A stretch of 64,000 bases of DNA from Acidimicrobiales bacterium (GTDB lineage Bacteria > Actinomycetota > Acidimicrobiia > Acidimicrobiales > MedAcidi-G1): positions 33,872-97,871 of the forward strand of contig JAQWOV010000002.1 in the NCBI GenBank assembly GCA_029245675.1, in the 5' to 3' direction. Numbering within the stretch: the stretch's first letter is position 1; the number at the start of each line of letters is the position of its first letter. The translations under genes and the position numbers were made by a program. The notes under the pieces are model-generated. The model was not told the origin of the DNA and ran no database searches. It saw only the letters and a list, made by a program, of their open reading frames with translations. Shown one piece after another: positions 45,667 to 55,969 of the stretch.

Positions 45667-46427
45667 AGGATTGGTTATCTGCCGCTGCGGTACTAATAGT
45701 TTTAACAGTTGTCACTCTGGTAGCTCCTGAATCGGATAAGGGCGAAGACCATAATCAAGATCTAAATTTGTTAACCCTGCCGGAAACTTCTGTTCCACTT
45801 AGCGAAGAGTTTGATACAGGTCTCATAAACACAGCGAGAACTTCCACGGTTTCAATCAGAGGAAGCAATTGCCCGCGATTCCAATTCGGTTCAGGATTCT
45901 CGCTGACCAATGGACTGATAGTCACTAACGCTCACGTCGTGGCAGGAATAGACAGCCCATTGGTGAAATTAGTTAGTCCTGAAGGAACCGTAATAGAAAC
46001 TCAGGCAAGAGTAATTGGATTTGATGCTGTCATAGATTTAGCAGCCCTAGATATAGGTGAGCACGAAATGAGAGGATTTGACATCGCACAAGCGGTAAAT
46101 GGAGAAAATGTGGCTTTAATTGGATACAACCGAGATGGGGAACCAGACTGGCGTCCCGGTCAAATTTCCCAACATATAAGAGCTACAGGTTTAGATATCT
46201 ACGGAGACTCAGGACCGGGTCGAGACGCACTAGTTCTATCTATGGATGTTGACCCTGGGCATTCTGGATCACCGTTAGTTAATTCACTAGGTCAGGTCGT
46301 AGGGGTTGTATTTTCTTCCGTGAAGGGTGGAAGTTCCACGGCATACGCGGTTCAAGTTAATGAACTAAATTCGTTTATTGAAAACTTACCTGATGAAGCA
46401 ACAACTGTTGTAAGTCAGTGCCGATAA
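45663..46427 (+). CDS. Membrane-anchored trypsin-like serine protease
   Basis: A 254-residue protein with an N-terminal signal-anchor (about residues 5-20) and a trypsin-like domain. The catalytic triad is H91 (TNAHVV), D125 (IDLAAL) and S201 (GHSGSP). Cys70 and a C-terminal Cys could form a disulfide, as in the mycobacterial periplasmic protease MarP, but the large membrane domain of MarP is absent. Likely active outside the membrane. GTG start within the trmI stop. Confidence 0.82.
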   Translation: MKDWLSAAAVLIVLTVVTLVAPESDKGEDHNQDLNLLTLPETSVPLSEEFDTGLINTARTSTVSIRGSNCPRFQFGSGFSLTNGLIVTNAHVVAGIDSPLVKLVSPEGTVIETQARVIGFDAVIDLAALDIGEHEMRGFDIAQAVNGENVALIGYNRDGEPDWRPGQISQHIRATGLDIYGDSGPGRDALVLSMDVDPGHSGSPLVNSLGQVVGVVFSSVKGGSSTAYAVQVNELNSFIENLPDEATTVVSQCR

Positions 46428-46440
46428 GGAAAATCGGAAA

Positions 46441-46680
46441 TCAATCAGCTTCGATGAAAATACATTCACCGGGACATTCTTCAGCTGATTCAATGGTTGC
46501 TTCTATCTGATCCTCAGGAATGGGAGCAACAGCGTCGGCTCCGCCTGGTTCGCTGAGAATCTTGTCGCCATCTTTTACATAGGCTAAACCATCATCAAGC
46601 ATGGCAAATACGCTCGGAGCTATTTCTTCGCAAAGTCCGTCTCCGGTGCAAAGATCTTGATCTATCCATACCTTTAACAT
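46441..46680 (-). CDS. Ferredoxin, 3Fe-4S type
   Basis: A 79-residue ferredoxin. C11 and C17 in DLCTGDGLCEEIAP and CPGEC near the C-terminus make a single-cluster pattern; the absence of the middle cysteine (CxxDGxC rather than CxxCxxC) indicates [3Fe-4S], as in ferredoxins that serve cytochrome P450s. It is transcribed against the flanking genes, between the protease and mpa. No P450 gene is in the window. Confidence 0.85.
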   Translation of the reverse strand: MLKVWIDQDLCTGDGLCEEIAPSVFAMLDDGLAYVKDGDKILSEPGGADAVAPIPEDQIEATIESAEECPGECIFIEAD

Positions 46681-46837
46681 CTTTAGGATCCCTCCATCTC
46701 TAAAGTCAGTAAAAATTCACAACTTTGTCTCACTAATGATACATAATTCTTACTGAAAGTTGTGCACCTTAATCGTTACTTTTGTCACTAACTGAGGTAA
46801 GGTCGCGGCGAAATAGAATTGTTTCCCTGGAGGAACG

Positions 46838-48574
46838 TTGACTTCCAAAGATATAAATGGAGAAAGTGTAGAAATTGAAAGGCTTCAATCCGAAGTTACT
46901 GATCTACGACGCCGTCTGGTTGATGCCCCGCTCCAAAAGCAAGACCTTGAAATTGAACTTCGGGAAACTAAAAAAGAAATTCGTAAAGCAATTGATCGAA
47001 ACGAAAAGTTAGATAAAGCTCTTGAAGTAACTCGCCAACGTGTCGCTGATCTACGAGAAGAAATAGATCAACTATCAAAACCGCCCTCTCCATATGGAAC
47101 GGTAGTTGGAATCAATGATGATGGAAGCGTAGACATACTTTCAGCGAGTAAAAAAATGAGAGTACATGCGGCTCCTGAACTCATCAGTTCTCTAGGGATT
47201 GGTCAAGAAGTTGTTTTAAACGAAGCCATGAATGTAATCATGGCTAGACGGCCACACCTGCTTGGTGAAGTTGCGACCGTCAAGGAAGTTCTTCCTGACG
47301 GAGCGCGTGCAGTAGTGGTTGGAAATAATGGAGAAGAACGAGTAGTCGAATTGGCAGGAGAACTCATCAAACAAAAGACTCTCCGACTGCGAAGTGGCGA
47401 TTCTGTCATGCTGGATTCCCGATCCGGACTACTACTCGAAAGATTACCCCGTCCAGAAGTTGAGACATTGTTACTTGAAGATGTACCAGATGTGACTTAC
47501 GAAGATGTCGGGGGATTAGATCTTCAAATAGAAAAGATTGTTGATGCTGTTGAACTACCTTTCTTACATAAGCAACTGTTCAATGAATACTCTCTTCCTG
47601 CTCCTAAAGGAATCCTTCTTTATGGGCCGCCCGGATGCGGAAAGACCTTGATCGCAAAGGCGGTTGCAAACTCTCTGGCTCGCAAAGTTGCAGATATATC
47701 CGGAGAAAAAGAAGCACCAAGTTACTTTCTGAATATAAAAGGTCCCGAATTATTGAACATGTATGTCGGAGAAACTGAAAGACAAATAAGACTTATATTT
47801 GAAAGAGCGCGTGAAAAATCCGAACAAGGATGGCCCGTTATAGTCTTCTTTGATGAAATGGAATCCTTATTCCGAACACGCGGCACAGGCATAAGTTCAG
47901 ATATTGAATCAACGATTGTTCCACAGCTACTAGCAGAAATTGACGGAGTTGAAGCGCTCAATAACGTGATTGTGATCGGTGCCTCAAATCGAGAAGATTT
48001 AATCGACCCTGCTATCTTGCGCCCCGGAAGACTCGATGTGAAGATCCGAATAGACAGACCAGATGCCACTGCTGCAGCGAAAATATTCTCAAGGTACTTA
48101 GTTCCTGAGCTTCCAATTGATTCCGAATCAATCAAGAAGCTTGGAGGAGGGGACCGAAATAAAGCAGTCCTTGGAATGATTGATGAAACAGTAGACGCGA
48201 TGTATAGCGATAAGGAAACAAATCGTTTTCTTGAGGTCACTTATCAAAACGGTGACAAAGAAGTTCTTTATTTCAGAGACTTCGCTTCAGGGGCGATGGT
48301 AGAAAATATTGTCAGGCGAGCTAAGACACTAGCGATCAAAAGAAAATTGGCCGGTGGCAGAGAAGGAATTCATACCGACGACCTGATCCGTTCAGTCCGC
48401 CAAGAATTCCGCGAACACGAAGATCTTCCGAATACAACAAACCCTGATGACTGGGCAAAAGTCTCCGGGAAGAAAGGGGAACGAATAATTTATGTTCGAA
48501 CTCTTGTTAGTGGTGACGAAGATGAAACTGGTGGAAGATCAATTGATGGAGTAGCGACCGGACAGTACCTCTGA
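46838..48574 (+). CDS. mpa: Proteasomal ATPase Mpa/ARC
   Basis: A 578-residue AAA+ unfoldase that recruits pupylated proteins to the 20S proteasome. Residues about 8-75 are a coiled coil that binds Pup, followed by an OB-type region; Walker A GPPGCGKT is at about 262-269 and Walker [10 protein letters not shown] at about 331-339, with [17 protein letters not shown] as the second region of homology. The C-terminus ends in GQYL, the motif that docks into and opens the proteasome gate. TTG start with GGAGG. Followed by dop. Confidence 0.96.
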   Translation: MTSKDINGESVEIERLQSEVTDLRRRLVDAPLQKQDLEIELRETKKEIRKAIDRNEKLDKALEVTRQRVADLREEIDQLSKPPSPYGTVVGINDDGSVDILSASKKMRVHAAPELISSLGIGQEVVLNEAMNVIMARRPHLLGEVATVKEVLPDGARAVVVGNNGEERVVELAGELIKQKTLRLRSGDSVMLDSRSGLLLERLPRPEVETLLLEDVPDVTYEDVGGLDLQIEKIVDAVELPFLHKQLFNEYSLPAPKGILLYGPPGCGKTLIAKAVANSLARKVADISGEKEAPSYFLNIKGPELLNMYVGETERQIRLIFERAREKSEQGWPVIVFFDEMESLFRTRGTGISSDIESTIVPQLLAEIDGVEALNNVIVIGASNREDLIDPAILRPGRLDVKIRIDRPDATAAAKIFSRYLVPELPIDSESIKKLGGGDRNKAVLGMIDETVDAMYSDKETNRFLEVTYQNGDKEVLYFRDFASGAMVENIVRRAKTLAIKRKLAGGREGIHTDDLIRSVRQEFREHEDLPNTTNPDDWAKVSGKKGERIIYVRTLVSGDEDETGGRSIDGVATGQYL

Positions 48575-48611
48575 CCCCACACAAGACAACACTGGGGTTA
48601 AGGTCAGATTT

Positions 48612-50144
48612 ATGACTATCAAGAAAACATTTGGCATAGAGACCGAATACGGAGTTATTCACCGTGGAGTTTCTGATCCAAATCCGATCCTTGCTTCATC
48701 TCTATTAATTAATGCCTATTTGTATGCGTATTCCCCGGCAGCTAGTGGACCGAGTGCTCCTCGCCCCGGATGGGATTTCGTTCATGAAACACCCGATAAA
48801 GATATACGCGGGTTTGTCGCCCCAGAATCAATCGCTCCTGAAATTGAAGCCCATTTAGTAAATGCCGTATTAACCAATGGCTCAAGATATTACGTAGATC
48901 ATGCACACCCTGAGCTAAGTGCTCCGGAGTGCTCAAATCCATTATCAGTTGTTCAATATGACGTAGCTTCTGATCAGATACTGATTTCCTCCATGAAAGC
49001 CGCTAAGGAAGTGATGCCCCCCGGCCAAGAAATAGTTGTCTACAAGAACAACTCAGATGGAAAGGGTAATAGTTATGGCTGTCATGAAAATTACCTTGTT
49101 GATCGAGAGACCTCGTTTGACTTGATAGCAGATCATGCGACCGCTCATTTTATAACTAGACAAATATTCACTGGAGCGGGAAAAGTTGGCTGTGAAATTC
49201 CTGGTTACAGTCGCAGTGATGTGCCGTTTCAAATAACGCAACGCTCCGATTTCTTTGAAGAAAAAATCGGACTTGAAACGACTTTAAAGAGGCCAATAAT
49301 CAATACACGAGATGAACCTCATGCGGACCCAACTAAATATCGACGACTGCATGTAATCGTGGGGGACGCTAATCTTTGCCAAGTCGCAACTTTCTTGAAA
49401 GTAGGAACAACAGGGATTATTTTGAGCATGGTTGAATCCGGAGTTTTGGACCGGAAAATAAGATTTGAAGATCCCGTTCGTTCGCTCCAACAAGTGTCTT
49501 TTGATTTAGGACTAAAAGAACCGCTTGAACTAACTAACGGAACAACCATCACGGCTACGGAAGTTCAATGGTGGTTCTACGAACAAGCAGAGAAGTATGT
49601 AGAAAATTTCGGAACAGAGCATCTTGGCGGTGACTCTGTACCTCTGGTGCTTGAGTGGTGGAGAAAAGTACTAGAAGGGCTTGAATCTCCAGACAATCTC
49701 GAACCATTGGTGGGAGTTTTAGATTGGGTCTCTAAAAAACATATATTAGATGGATTTCAGGAAAGAAAAAAGATTTCCTCTTCTGACGTGCATTTAGCTG
49801 CAATAGATCTTCAATACCATGACCTACGTCCCGAGAAATCCTTATTTAAGAAAATAAAACAAGAAATCTTAATATCAGAAGAAGAATCAAATTTCGCTGT
49901 AAAAAACCCTCCAGAAGACACACGTGCATATTTTCGAGGCAAATGTTTAGAAAAATGGCCCGAAAATATTGTTAGTGCAAATTGGGATTCACTAGTGTTC
50001 GATTCAGGAGAGGAAAACTTACAGAGAGTACCGATGCTCGAACCTTCACGCGGTACACGAGAACAAACGGAAAATCTTCTAAATTCTTCAAATACGGTTT
50101 CAGACTTGCTAGAAAGACTAGAAGACAACAAAAGAGATGATTAA
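48612..50144 (+). CDS. dop: Pup deamidase/depupylase Dop
   Basis: A 510-residue protein of the carboxylate-amine ligase-like fold. The N-terminal GIETEYGVIHRG and the insertion after it (around residues 35-60), the Dop-loop that the paralogous PafA lacks, mark it as Dop. KNNSDGKGNSYGCHENYLV and [23 protein letters not shown] carry ATP and metal-binding residues. It removes Pup from targets. Pup here ends in Glu, so deamidation should not be needed. Immediately upstream of pup. Confidence 0.95.
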   Translation: MTIKKTFGIETEYGVIHRGVSDPNPILASSLLINAYLYAYSPAASGPSAPRPGWDFVHETPDKDIRGFVAPESIAPEIEAHLVNAVLTNGSRYYVDHAHPELSAPECSNPLSVVQYDVASDQILISSMKAAKEVMPPGQEIVVYKNNSDGKGNSYGCHENYLVDRETSFDLIADHATAHFITRQIFTGAGKVGCEIPGYSRSDVPFQITQRSDFFEEKIGLETTLKRPIINTRDEPHADPTKYRRLHVIVGDANLCQVATFLKVGTTGIILSMVESGVLDRKIRFEDPVRSLQQVSFDLGLKEPLELTNGTTITATEVQWWFYEQAEKYVENFGTEHLGGDSVPLVLEWWRKVLEGLESPDNLEPLVGVLDWVSKKHILDGFQERKKISSSDVHLAAIDLQYHDLRPEKSLFKKIKQEILISEEESNFAVKNPPEDTRAYFRGKCLEKWPENIVSANWDSLVFDSGEENLQRVPMLEPSRGTREQTENLLNSSNTVSDLLERLEDNKRDD

Positions 50145-50165
50145 CTATTTTTAGAAGGAAACAAA

Positions 50166-50366
50166 ATGGCTGAACAAGAAAAACGAAACAGAGGTTTCTC
50201 ATCGGAACCTGAACTAGAAGAAGATGCTGAGGTTTCATCCGATGCATTAAAAAATAGTGAAAGGATAAAAGGTGATCTTGACGGCCTTTTAGACGAGATC
50301 GATGAAGTACTAGAAGCAAATGCTGAAGACTTTGTGAAAAGTTATATTCAGAAAGGCGGGGAGTAG
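50166..50366 (+). CDS. pup: Prokaryotic ubiquitin-like protein Pup
   Basis: A 66-residue disordered modifier that is attached to lysines of target proteins. The C-terminal helix region (LLDEIDEVLEANAEDFVKSYIQ) and the terminal Gly-Gly-Glu are typical; mycobacterial Pup ends in Gly-Gly-Gln and must be deamidated. Ending in Glu means it is ready for ligation by PafA. Lies between dop and prcB as in mycobacteria. Confidence 0.97.
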   Translation: MAEQEKRNRGFSSEPELEEDAEVSSDALKNSERIKGDLDGLLDEIDEVLEANAEDFVKSYIQKGGE

Positions 50367-50397
50367 CAATGCCGTTTCAAGAGGTATCCTCCAAGTC

Positions 50398-51189
50398 GTG
50401 ACACTTCCACGTTTTTCCCCAGACTCAGATCCCGGGCCAGACTTCCTTGGCCTTTTACAGCGTCTTGATCGCTCTCCTAGTTGGAATGGCGTTCAAGTAG
50501 ATGCTAATCAAATAACCCACGGGACAACAGTGGTAGCAATACAGACTTTAGATGGGGTTGTTATGTCCGGTGATCGTCGTGCCACTTCTGGTCATCTAAT
50601 TAGCCACCGCACAATTGAAAAGGTTTTTCCTGCTGATCAACATTCTGGAGTAGCGATTGCAGGGGCTGCAGGTCCTGCAATGGAAATGGTTCGCCTATTC
50701 CAATTACAAATAGAACATTACGAAAAAGTTGAAGGACGACCTTTGAGCCTTGATGGAAAGGCTAACCAACTGAGTCAAATGCTTCGAAGCAACCTTCCTG
50801 CTGCACTTCAAGGCTTGGGAGTTGTACCAATTTTTGCTGGATTTGATGAAAAACTTCAAAAGGGCCGACTATTTGAATTTGATATTACGGGAGGTCGGTA
50901 TGAAGAAAAGGACTTTGCGACTTCTGGATCCGGAAGTCTTCATGCAAGTACAGTGCTTAAACTTCGACACAACGGAAAACTATCAACTGACGAAGCAATA
51001 GATCTATCAATAGAAGCTCTATTTCATGCCGCAGACGAGGATAGCGCTACCGGTGGGCCTGACCCAATACGTGGGATCTATCCAGTGGTTGCAGTTATTA
51101 ATTCAAGTGGTTTCACCAGAATTGAAGATTCCGAGTTAGCTACTCGTACGAACAGATTGGTTGAGAAAGTAACAGGAGAACGATCATGA
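50398..51189 (+). CDS. prcB: 20S proteasome beta subunit
   Basis: A 263-residue threonine protease. After a propeptide of about 41 residues comes the autocatalytic cleavage site HG|TTVVAIQ, with the first Thr as the nucleophile; the GDRRAT and GAAGPAMEMVRLFQ segments contain the remaining active-site and structural residues. GTG start 31 bp after pup. Overlaps prcA by 4 bp. Confidence 0.96.
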   Translation: MTLPRFSPDSDPGPDFLGLLQRLDRSPSWNGVQVDANQITHGTTVVAIQTLDGVVMSGDRRATSGHLISHRTIEKVFPADQHSGVAIAGAAGPAMEMVRLFQLQIEHYEKVEGRPLSLDGKANQLSQMLRSNLPAALQGLGVVPIFAGFDEKLQKGRLFEFDITGGRYEEKDFATSGSGSLHASTVLKLRHNGKLSTDEAIDLSIEALFHAADEDSATGGPDPIRGIYPVVAVINSSGFTRIEDSELATRTNRLVEKVTGERS

Positions 51190-51869
51190 ACATGCCTATG
51201 TATGTCTCTCCTGAACAAGTAATGAAAGACCGGGCTGATTACGCGCGAAAAGGAATAACTCGTGGCCGCGCCGCAATAGTTTCAGTCTTTTCAGACGGTG
51301 TGCTCTTGTGCGCCGAAAACCCATCCAACACTCTTCGGAAAATTGGGGAAATATATGATCGAATAGGATTTATTGGAGTAGGAAAATACAACGAATTTGA
51401 TCAACTACGCGTAGCAGGGGTTCGTCATGCTGACCTAAAAGGGTATTCGTTTAGTCGAGAAGATGTAGATGCCCGTTGGTTGGCGAATCAATACGCACAA
51501 ACTCTTGGACAATACTTCACTCATGAAATGAAACCCTTAGAAGTAGAGATAGCAATAGCAGAAATAGGAGAAGAATCTGGCTCTGATCAGATTTTCCATC
51601 TTCTCTATGACGGAACCGTTATGGACACGGAAACTTTCGTCGTCATTGGTGGCGAAACTGAAACCGTAAAGACTCGTCTAGAAGAATCATGGAAATCAAA
51701 CCAACCTCTTACAGTCGTCTTAAACCAAGCAGTCAATGCACTAGCGGGTCCAGACCGAACTCTTAAAGCCGATGATCTAGAAGTCGCAGTACTTGGGCGT
51801 GGAAATGGGCGTCGAGCGTTTCATCGTATTGAAAACGAGACACTTGACGGACATCTAAGCGAAAATTAG
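51186..51869 (+). CDS. prcA: 20S proteasome alpha subunit
   Basis: A 227-residue alpha subunit forming the gated outer rings of the proteasome. [19 protein letters not shown] at the N-terminus is the gate-forming region, and [13 protein letters not shown] sequence ([15 protein letters not shown]) and [11 protein letters not shown] are typical. Translationally coupled to prcB and followed by pafA after 5 bp. Confidence 0.95.
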   Translation: MNMPMYVSPEQVMKDRADYARKGITRGRAAIVSVFSDGVLLCAENPSNTLRKIGEIYDRIGFIGVGKYNEFDQLRVAGVRHADLKGYSFSREDVDARWLANQYAQTLGQYFTHEMKPLEVEIAIAEIGEESGSDQIFHLLYDGTVMDTETFVVIGGETETVKTRLEESWKSNQPLTVVLNQAVNALAGPDRTLKADDLEVAVLGRGNGRRAFHRIENETLDGHLSEN

Positions 51870-51874
51870 ACGAC

Positions 51875-53236
51875 ATGCAGCGCCGAATTTACGGCATAGA
51901 AACAGAATACGGAATTACTTGCACACAAGGCGGCCAGCGTCGACTTAGCCCCGATGAAGTAGCTAGATACTTGTTTCGCCGAATACAGAATTGGGGTCGA
52001 AGTTCAAATGTGTTTCTCCCAAACGGGGCTCGACTCTACTTGGACGTAGGTTCTCACCCTGAATATGCAACCCCAGAATGTGATTCAGTTTCAGGAGTGA
52101 TCTCTCATGACAAGGCGGGCGAGAGAATAGTTGAAGAGTTGATGATAGGAGCGCAAGAGAAACTCCATGAAGAAGGAATCGATGGCGAAATACATATCTA
52201 TAAAAACAACACTGATTCCGCCGGAAACTCTTATGGAAGTCACGAGAACTATCTGACAACAAGAGATGATGACACTTCCATGATTGGTGAAACCCTCATC
52301 CCATTTCTAGTTAGTAGACAAATATGGGCTGGGGCCGGCAAAGTGCTTCAAAATGCTCGTGGTGCTATGTATAGCATCAGTCAAAGAGCAGATCACGTGT
52401 GGGAAGATTTTTCCAGCGCTACGACACGTTCACGACCCATCATTAACTCAAGAGACGAACCACATTCTGACGCGAACCTCTATAGACGCCTTCATGTGAT
52501 CGTTGGTGATTCAAATATGAGCGAATATGCCAGTTTTCTTAAAGTAGCCGCATGCGGTCTAGTTCTGAGAATGGTAGAAGAATCCGGAACGATTCTTCGT
52601 GACATGACTTTAGAGAATCCAATACGGGCGATCAGGGAAATAAGTCACGATGTGACCTGCCAGAGAACAGTTCGCCTGGCTAACGGTAGGGAGCTTCGTG
52701 CATTAGACATGCAGCGAGAATTTCTTGACAGAGCCATACGTTTTTCTGACCACCATGAAATGTCTGTTGAAGAAAAGATGGCTCTAGAGATGTGGGAACA
52801 CTGTCTGACAGGTATAGAGAAAGATCCATTAACCCTAAGAAGAGAGTGTGATTGGGTAGCAAAGTATCTACTCATAGAGGAATACCGGGAACATCATAAT
52901 TTACCCTTAGCTGATCCCCGGTTAGCTCTTATGGATCTTCAATATCATGAAATTCGGAAAGAAACGAGCCTCTTCTACCTTTTACAGAATCGCGATTTGA
53001 TGGAAAGAACTCTTGCAGAATCTGAGATTGATGAAGCCATCTCTACAGCACCCCAAACCACGCGAGCACGACTTCGTGGTGAATTCATAAAACGAGCACG
53101 AGAACAAAACCGCGATTACACAGTTGATTGGGTGCACTTGAAATTGAATGACCATCCACAACAACGGAGCGTTCTCTGCAAAGACCCTTTTAAATTCATA
53201 GATGACCGTGTAGAAAAACTAATCGAATCTTTATGA
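51875..53236 (+). CDS. pafA: Pup-protein ligase PafA
   Basis: A 453-residue ligase that joins the Pup C-terminal Glu to target lysines using [18 protein letters not shown] at the N-terminus, [26 protein letters not shown] and [23 protein letters not shown] are family motifs. It lacks the insertion seen in the paralogous Dop at 48612-50144, which separates the two. Upstream of pafB by 20 bp. Confidence 0.96.
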   Translation: MQRRIYGIETEYGITCTQGGQRRLSPDEVARYLFRRIQNWGRSSNVFLPNGARLYLDVGSHPEYATPECDSVSGVISHDKAGERIVEELMIGAQEKLHEEGIDGEIHIYKNNTDSAGNSYGSHENYLTTRDDDTSMIGETLIPFLVSRQIWAGAGKVLQNARGAMYSISQRADHVWEDFSSATTRSRPIINSRDEPHSDANLYRRLHVIVGDSNMSEYASFLKVAACGLVLRMVEESGTILRDMTLENPIRAIREISHDVTCQRTVRLANGRELRALDMQREFLDRAIRFSDHHEMSVEEKMALEMWEHCLTGIEKDPLTLRRECDWVAKYLLIEEYREHHNLPLADPRLALMDLQYHEIRKETSLFYLLQNRDLMERTLAESEIDEAISTAPQTTRARLRGEFIKRAREQNRDYTVDWVHLKLNDHPQQRSVLCKDPFKFIDDRVEKLIESL

Positions 53237-53256
53237 AAGGCGGGGTTTGATTTTCA

Positions 53257-54159
53257 ATGTCTAAATTAGAGCGCCTTTTAAACCTAATAGCGGCTTTAAC
53301 TGAGACAAGTCGTCCGATCACCCGAGATGGAATCAAAGAAAAACTTCCGGAAGGAACCTATTCGGACAACAAAGAGAGCTTTCGACGCACTTTTGAACGC
53401 GATAAAGAAGAACTCAAAAACATTGGCATTCCGGTAATTTTTGATGAAGCAACTCAAGGATATTTCGTTGAATCAAATGAATTAAAGGAAAGTGGCTCGT
53501 ATTTAGAACCTGATGAGCTAGCCGCATTGCATATTGCCTTCAACCTTGTTCGGATTGAATCAACCGGACAAGAAGATCCCTTCTTGAAGCTCGGCCCCTC
53601 TTCTGAAATAAGTAAAGGCATCCAACCTTTAACGGAAATCCCCTTGGACCCATCCTTGAATACCGCACTAACCGCAACAACTGAAAAGAGAATGGTCACA
53701 TTCGCCTATAAAGGTGAAAAAAGAGAGATCAACCCGCTTCGTGTGGTTTTTAACCGTGGCCGTTGGTATCTGGTTGGATATGACCTTGACAAAAAAGCCA
53801 TACGAAATTTTCGCGTTGATCGAATAGAAGGAAAAGTTGAATTAGGTGAAATAAATTCGGTTGATTCGCTAAATCAAGAAGATTTACAGTTAAACGTGTT
53901 TCCTTGGCGCTACGGAGAAGAAAGTAATTTCAAAGTAACTATGCATGTTGAGGCTCTACATGCCCCGTGGATAGTTAATTACCTTGGTGAAAATTCTGTA
54001 AAGGAAATAAACACCGATGGCTCCGTGGTTATTGAAGAAGAAGTAAATGATTGGAAAAGTTTCCGCTCTTTCGCCCTCACTTTTCTTGATGGAGTAAAAA
54101 TCTTGGCTCCACAAAAATGCAAGGAAGATATGCAGGCGTGGCTTAGGGGTTTCCTATGA
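53257..54159 (+). CDS. pafB: WYL-domain transcription factor PafB
   Basis: A 300-residue regulator with an N-terminal winged helix-turn-helix (about residues 1-70), a WYL domain (VTFAYKGEKREINPLRVVFNRGRWYLVGYD, about 147-178) and a WCX tail. With PafC it activates DNA-damage genes independently of LexA/RecA in mycobacteria. Overlaps pafC by 4 bp and follows pafA directly. Confidence 0.93.
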   Translation: MSKLERLLNLIAALTETSRPITRDGIKEKLPEGTYSDNKESFRRTFERDKEELKNIGIPVIFDEATQGYFVESNELKESGSYLEPDELAALHIAFNLVRIESTGQEDPFLKLGPSSEISKGIQPLTEIPLDPSLNTALTATTEKRMVTFAYKGEKREINPLRVVFNRGRWYLVGYDLDKKAIRNFRVDRIEGKVELGEINSVDSLNQEDLQLNVFPWRYGEESNFKVTMHVEALHAPWIVNYLGENSVKEINTDGSVVIEEEVNDWKSFRSFALTFLDGVKILAPQKCKEDMQAWLRGFL

Positions 54160-55160
54160 ACTCATTAAACGCAACTGACCGGCTTAGGCGGCTACTCGCC
54201 GTCATTCCATGGGTGGTAGATAGGGGAGGAGCATCACTATCGGAGATCTCTTCGTACTTTGATTACCCCGCCGAACAACTAGTGACCGATTTAGAAGAAG
54301 TTTTATTCATGGTTGGAGTTCATCCATTTACTCCTGATTGTCTAGTAGACGTATTTATCTCTGACGGTTTTGTGGAAATCTCTTATGCGGATTGGTTCCG
54401 TAAGCCTCTGCACTTATCCCCAGAGGAAATGTTTCGACTAATAGTTGCAGGTAAATCAGTCTCAGAATATTTAGGAACAGACGAACTAGGTTCACTAGAG
54501 AGAGGACTGATGAAACTTGCGGCTGCCTCTGGGTCTGCTGTTGAAGATGCAGTTGAGGTAAACCTTGGAATTCAAGACAGGGGGGCTCTAGAAATTTTCA
54601 AAGAAGCTCAAAGGGAAAACAGACGGTTAACGATTAAGTATTACTCTTACGGCAAGAACGAAGAAAATTCAAGAGAAATTGACATTTATCGACTCTTCGC
54701 AGATAAGGGACACTGGTACGCAGAAGCCTATTGTCATAAAGCAGAAGGGCTTCGTATTTTCCGTTTAGATCGGGTTCGTCAAGTGGAGAACACTGATGAG
54801 TTCTACATTCCCAACGATGAACTTCTCGAAAGTTTTGGATCCATAAAAGAAATTTTCTCACCAAAAGAGGGCACAGTGCCATCAGTGGTTTTGCTTTTAC
54901 CCGAAGAAGAGAAATGGGTTATCGACGAATACCCGCATTATGCAGCAGTGCAAGAAGAAAGTGGAGATTGGAAAGTTGAATTCCCAGTTGCTTCCCCAGC
55001 ATGGTTAGCACGCTTGCTTCTTCGCTTGGGGCCAAATGTTCAGTTAGTGAAAGCTCCAGAGAGTCTTGGTGAAACCTTTCGCAGAGAAGTCGCTCAATCT
55101 ATTCTCAAAGGTTATGAAGAGGCGACACCTCAAATGGGTCAATCCGGAGTAAGTTCTTGA
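54156..55160 (+). CDS. pafC: WYL-domain transcription factor PafC
   Basis: A 334-residue partner of PafB with the same domain order: helix-turn-helix region, WYL domain (LTIKYYSYGKN ... DIYRLFADKGHWYAEAYCHK) and WCX tail. PafB and PafC work together, and single-strand DNA is the proposed signal. The start codon overlaps the pafB stop (ATGA), supporting fixed stoichiometry. Confidence 0.92.
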   Translation: MNSLNATDRLRRLLAVIPWVVDRGGASLSEISSYFDYPAEQLVTDLEEVLFMVGVHPFTPDCLVDVFISDGFVEISYADWFRKPLHLSPEEMFRLIVAGKSVSEYLGTDELGSLERGLMKLAAASGSAVEDAVEVNLGIQDRGALEIFKEAQRENRRLTIKYYSYGKNEENSREIDIYRLFADKGHWYAEAYCHKAEGLRIFRLDRVRQVENTDEFYIPNDELLESFGSIKEIFSPKEGTVPSVVLLLPEEEKWVIDEYPHYAAVQEESGDWKVEFPVASPAWLARLLLRLGPNVQLVKAPESLGETFRREVAQSILKGYEEATPQMGQSGVSS

Positions 55161-55161
55161 T

Positions 55162-55968
55162 GTGAACAATCAAGAGAATGATCCACTTTCTTCAGAGGGC
55201 GAAGCTTCTGATTGGTCTAAAGAGATCTTCGAACGGGCACAAGAGAGAGTAGAAAATCCAGAAGAAAAAAGTGATTCTCCAGACAGCAGCGAAGCAGAGG
55301 GAGCACTAAATGAGGAAAACGAGAAGATCTACCCGGAAGAAACTCAATTAGAAACAACTGATGTTGCAATTGAGGAAGATTTTGATTTTAAGTTACCGGG
55401 TCCATTTCGTTCTAATCTAAGAAAAATATTTGAATGGGTGGCAGTAATAGGAACTGCATTCATAGTTGCATTCGTTATTAAAGCCTTTCTATTTCAGGCT
55501 TATTACATACCATCTCCATCAATGGAACCAACTCTTGGAATTGGAGACCGGGTAATTGTCAATAAATTAAGCTACGATCTCCATGATGTAAATCGTGGAG
55601 ATTTGATCGTCTTTGAAAACCCATCAACGTCAAATGGAGAGATATCTGATCTCATAAAAAGAGTCGTAGCTCTCCCAGGCGAGACACTAGAAGTGCTAGA
55701 TGGAAAAGTTTATATTGACGGAAATTTGATGATAGAGCCGTATCTTGAGGCTTCTGATAACACTTTTAACTTCAGTGCACCGGAAGGTTGCATTGGCGCA
55801 AAGGGAGTGTTGAATAAATGTGTAGTGCCAGACGGGCATGTATTCGTCATGGGTGATAATCGCGACAATTCTAGAGATAGTAGAATTTTCGGCCCAGTTG
55901 ATATAGAGACGATTGTCGGCCGTGCTTTTGTCCGAGTCTGGCCGCTAGGAGATTTCCAGCGCCTCTAA
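55162..55968 (+). CDS. lepB: Signal peptidase I
   Basis: A 268-residue serine-lysine signal peptidase. One transmembrane helix at about residues 92-112 is followed by the nucleophile S120 in PSPSMEPTLG and the general base K166 in LIKRVVALPGE; MGDNRDNSRDSR is the conserved C-terminal box. An unusual N-terminal extension of about 80 mainly acidic residues precedes the membrane helix. GTG start one base after pafC, linking it to the proteasome operon. Confidence 0.94.
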   Translation: MNNQENDPLSSEGEASDWSKEIFERAQERVENPEEKSDSPDSSEAEGALNEENEKIYPEETQLETTDVAIEEDFDFKLPGPFRSNLRKIFEWVAVIGTAFIVAFVIKAFLFQAYYIPSPSMEPTLGIGDRVIVNKLSYDLHDVNRGDLIVFENPSTSNGEISDLIKRVVALPGETLEVLDGKVYIDGNLMIEPYLEASDNTFNFSAPEGCIGAKGVLNKCVVPDGHVFVMGDNRDNSRDSRIFGPVDIETIVGRAFVRVWPLGDFQRL

Positions 55969-55969
55969 A

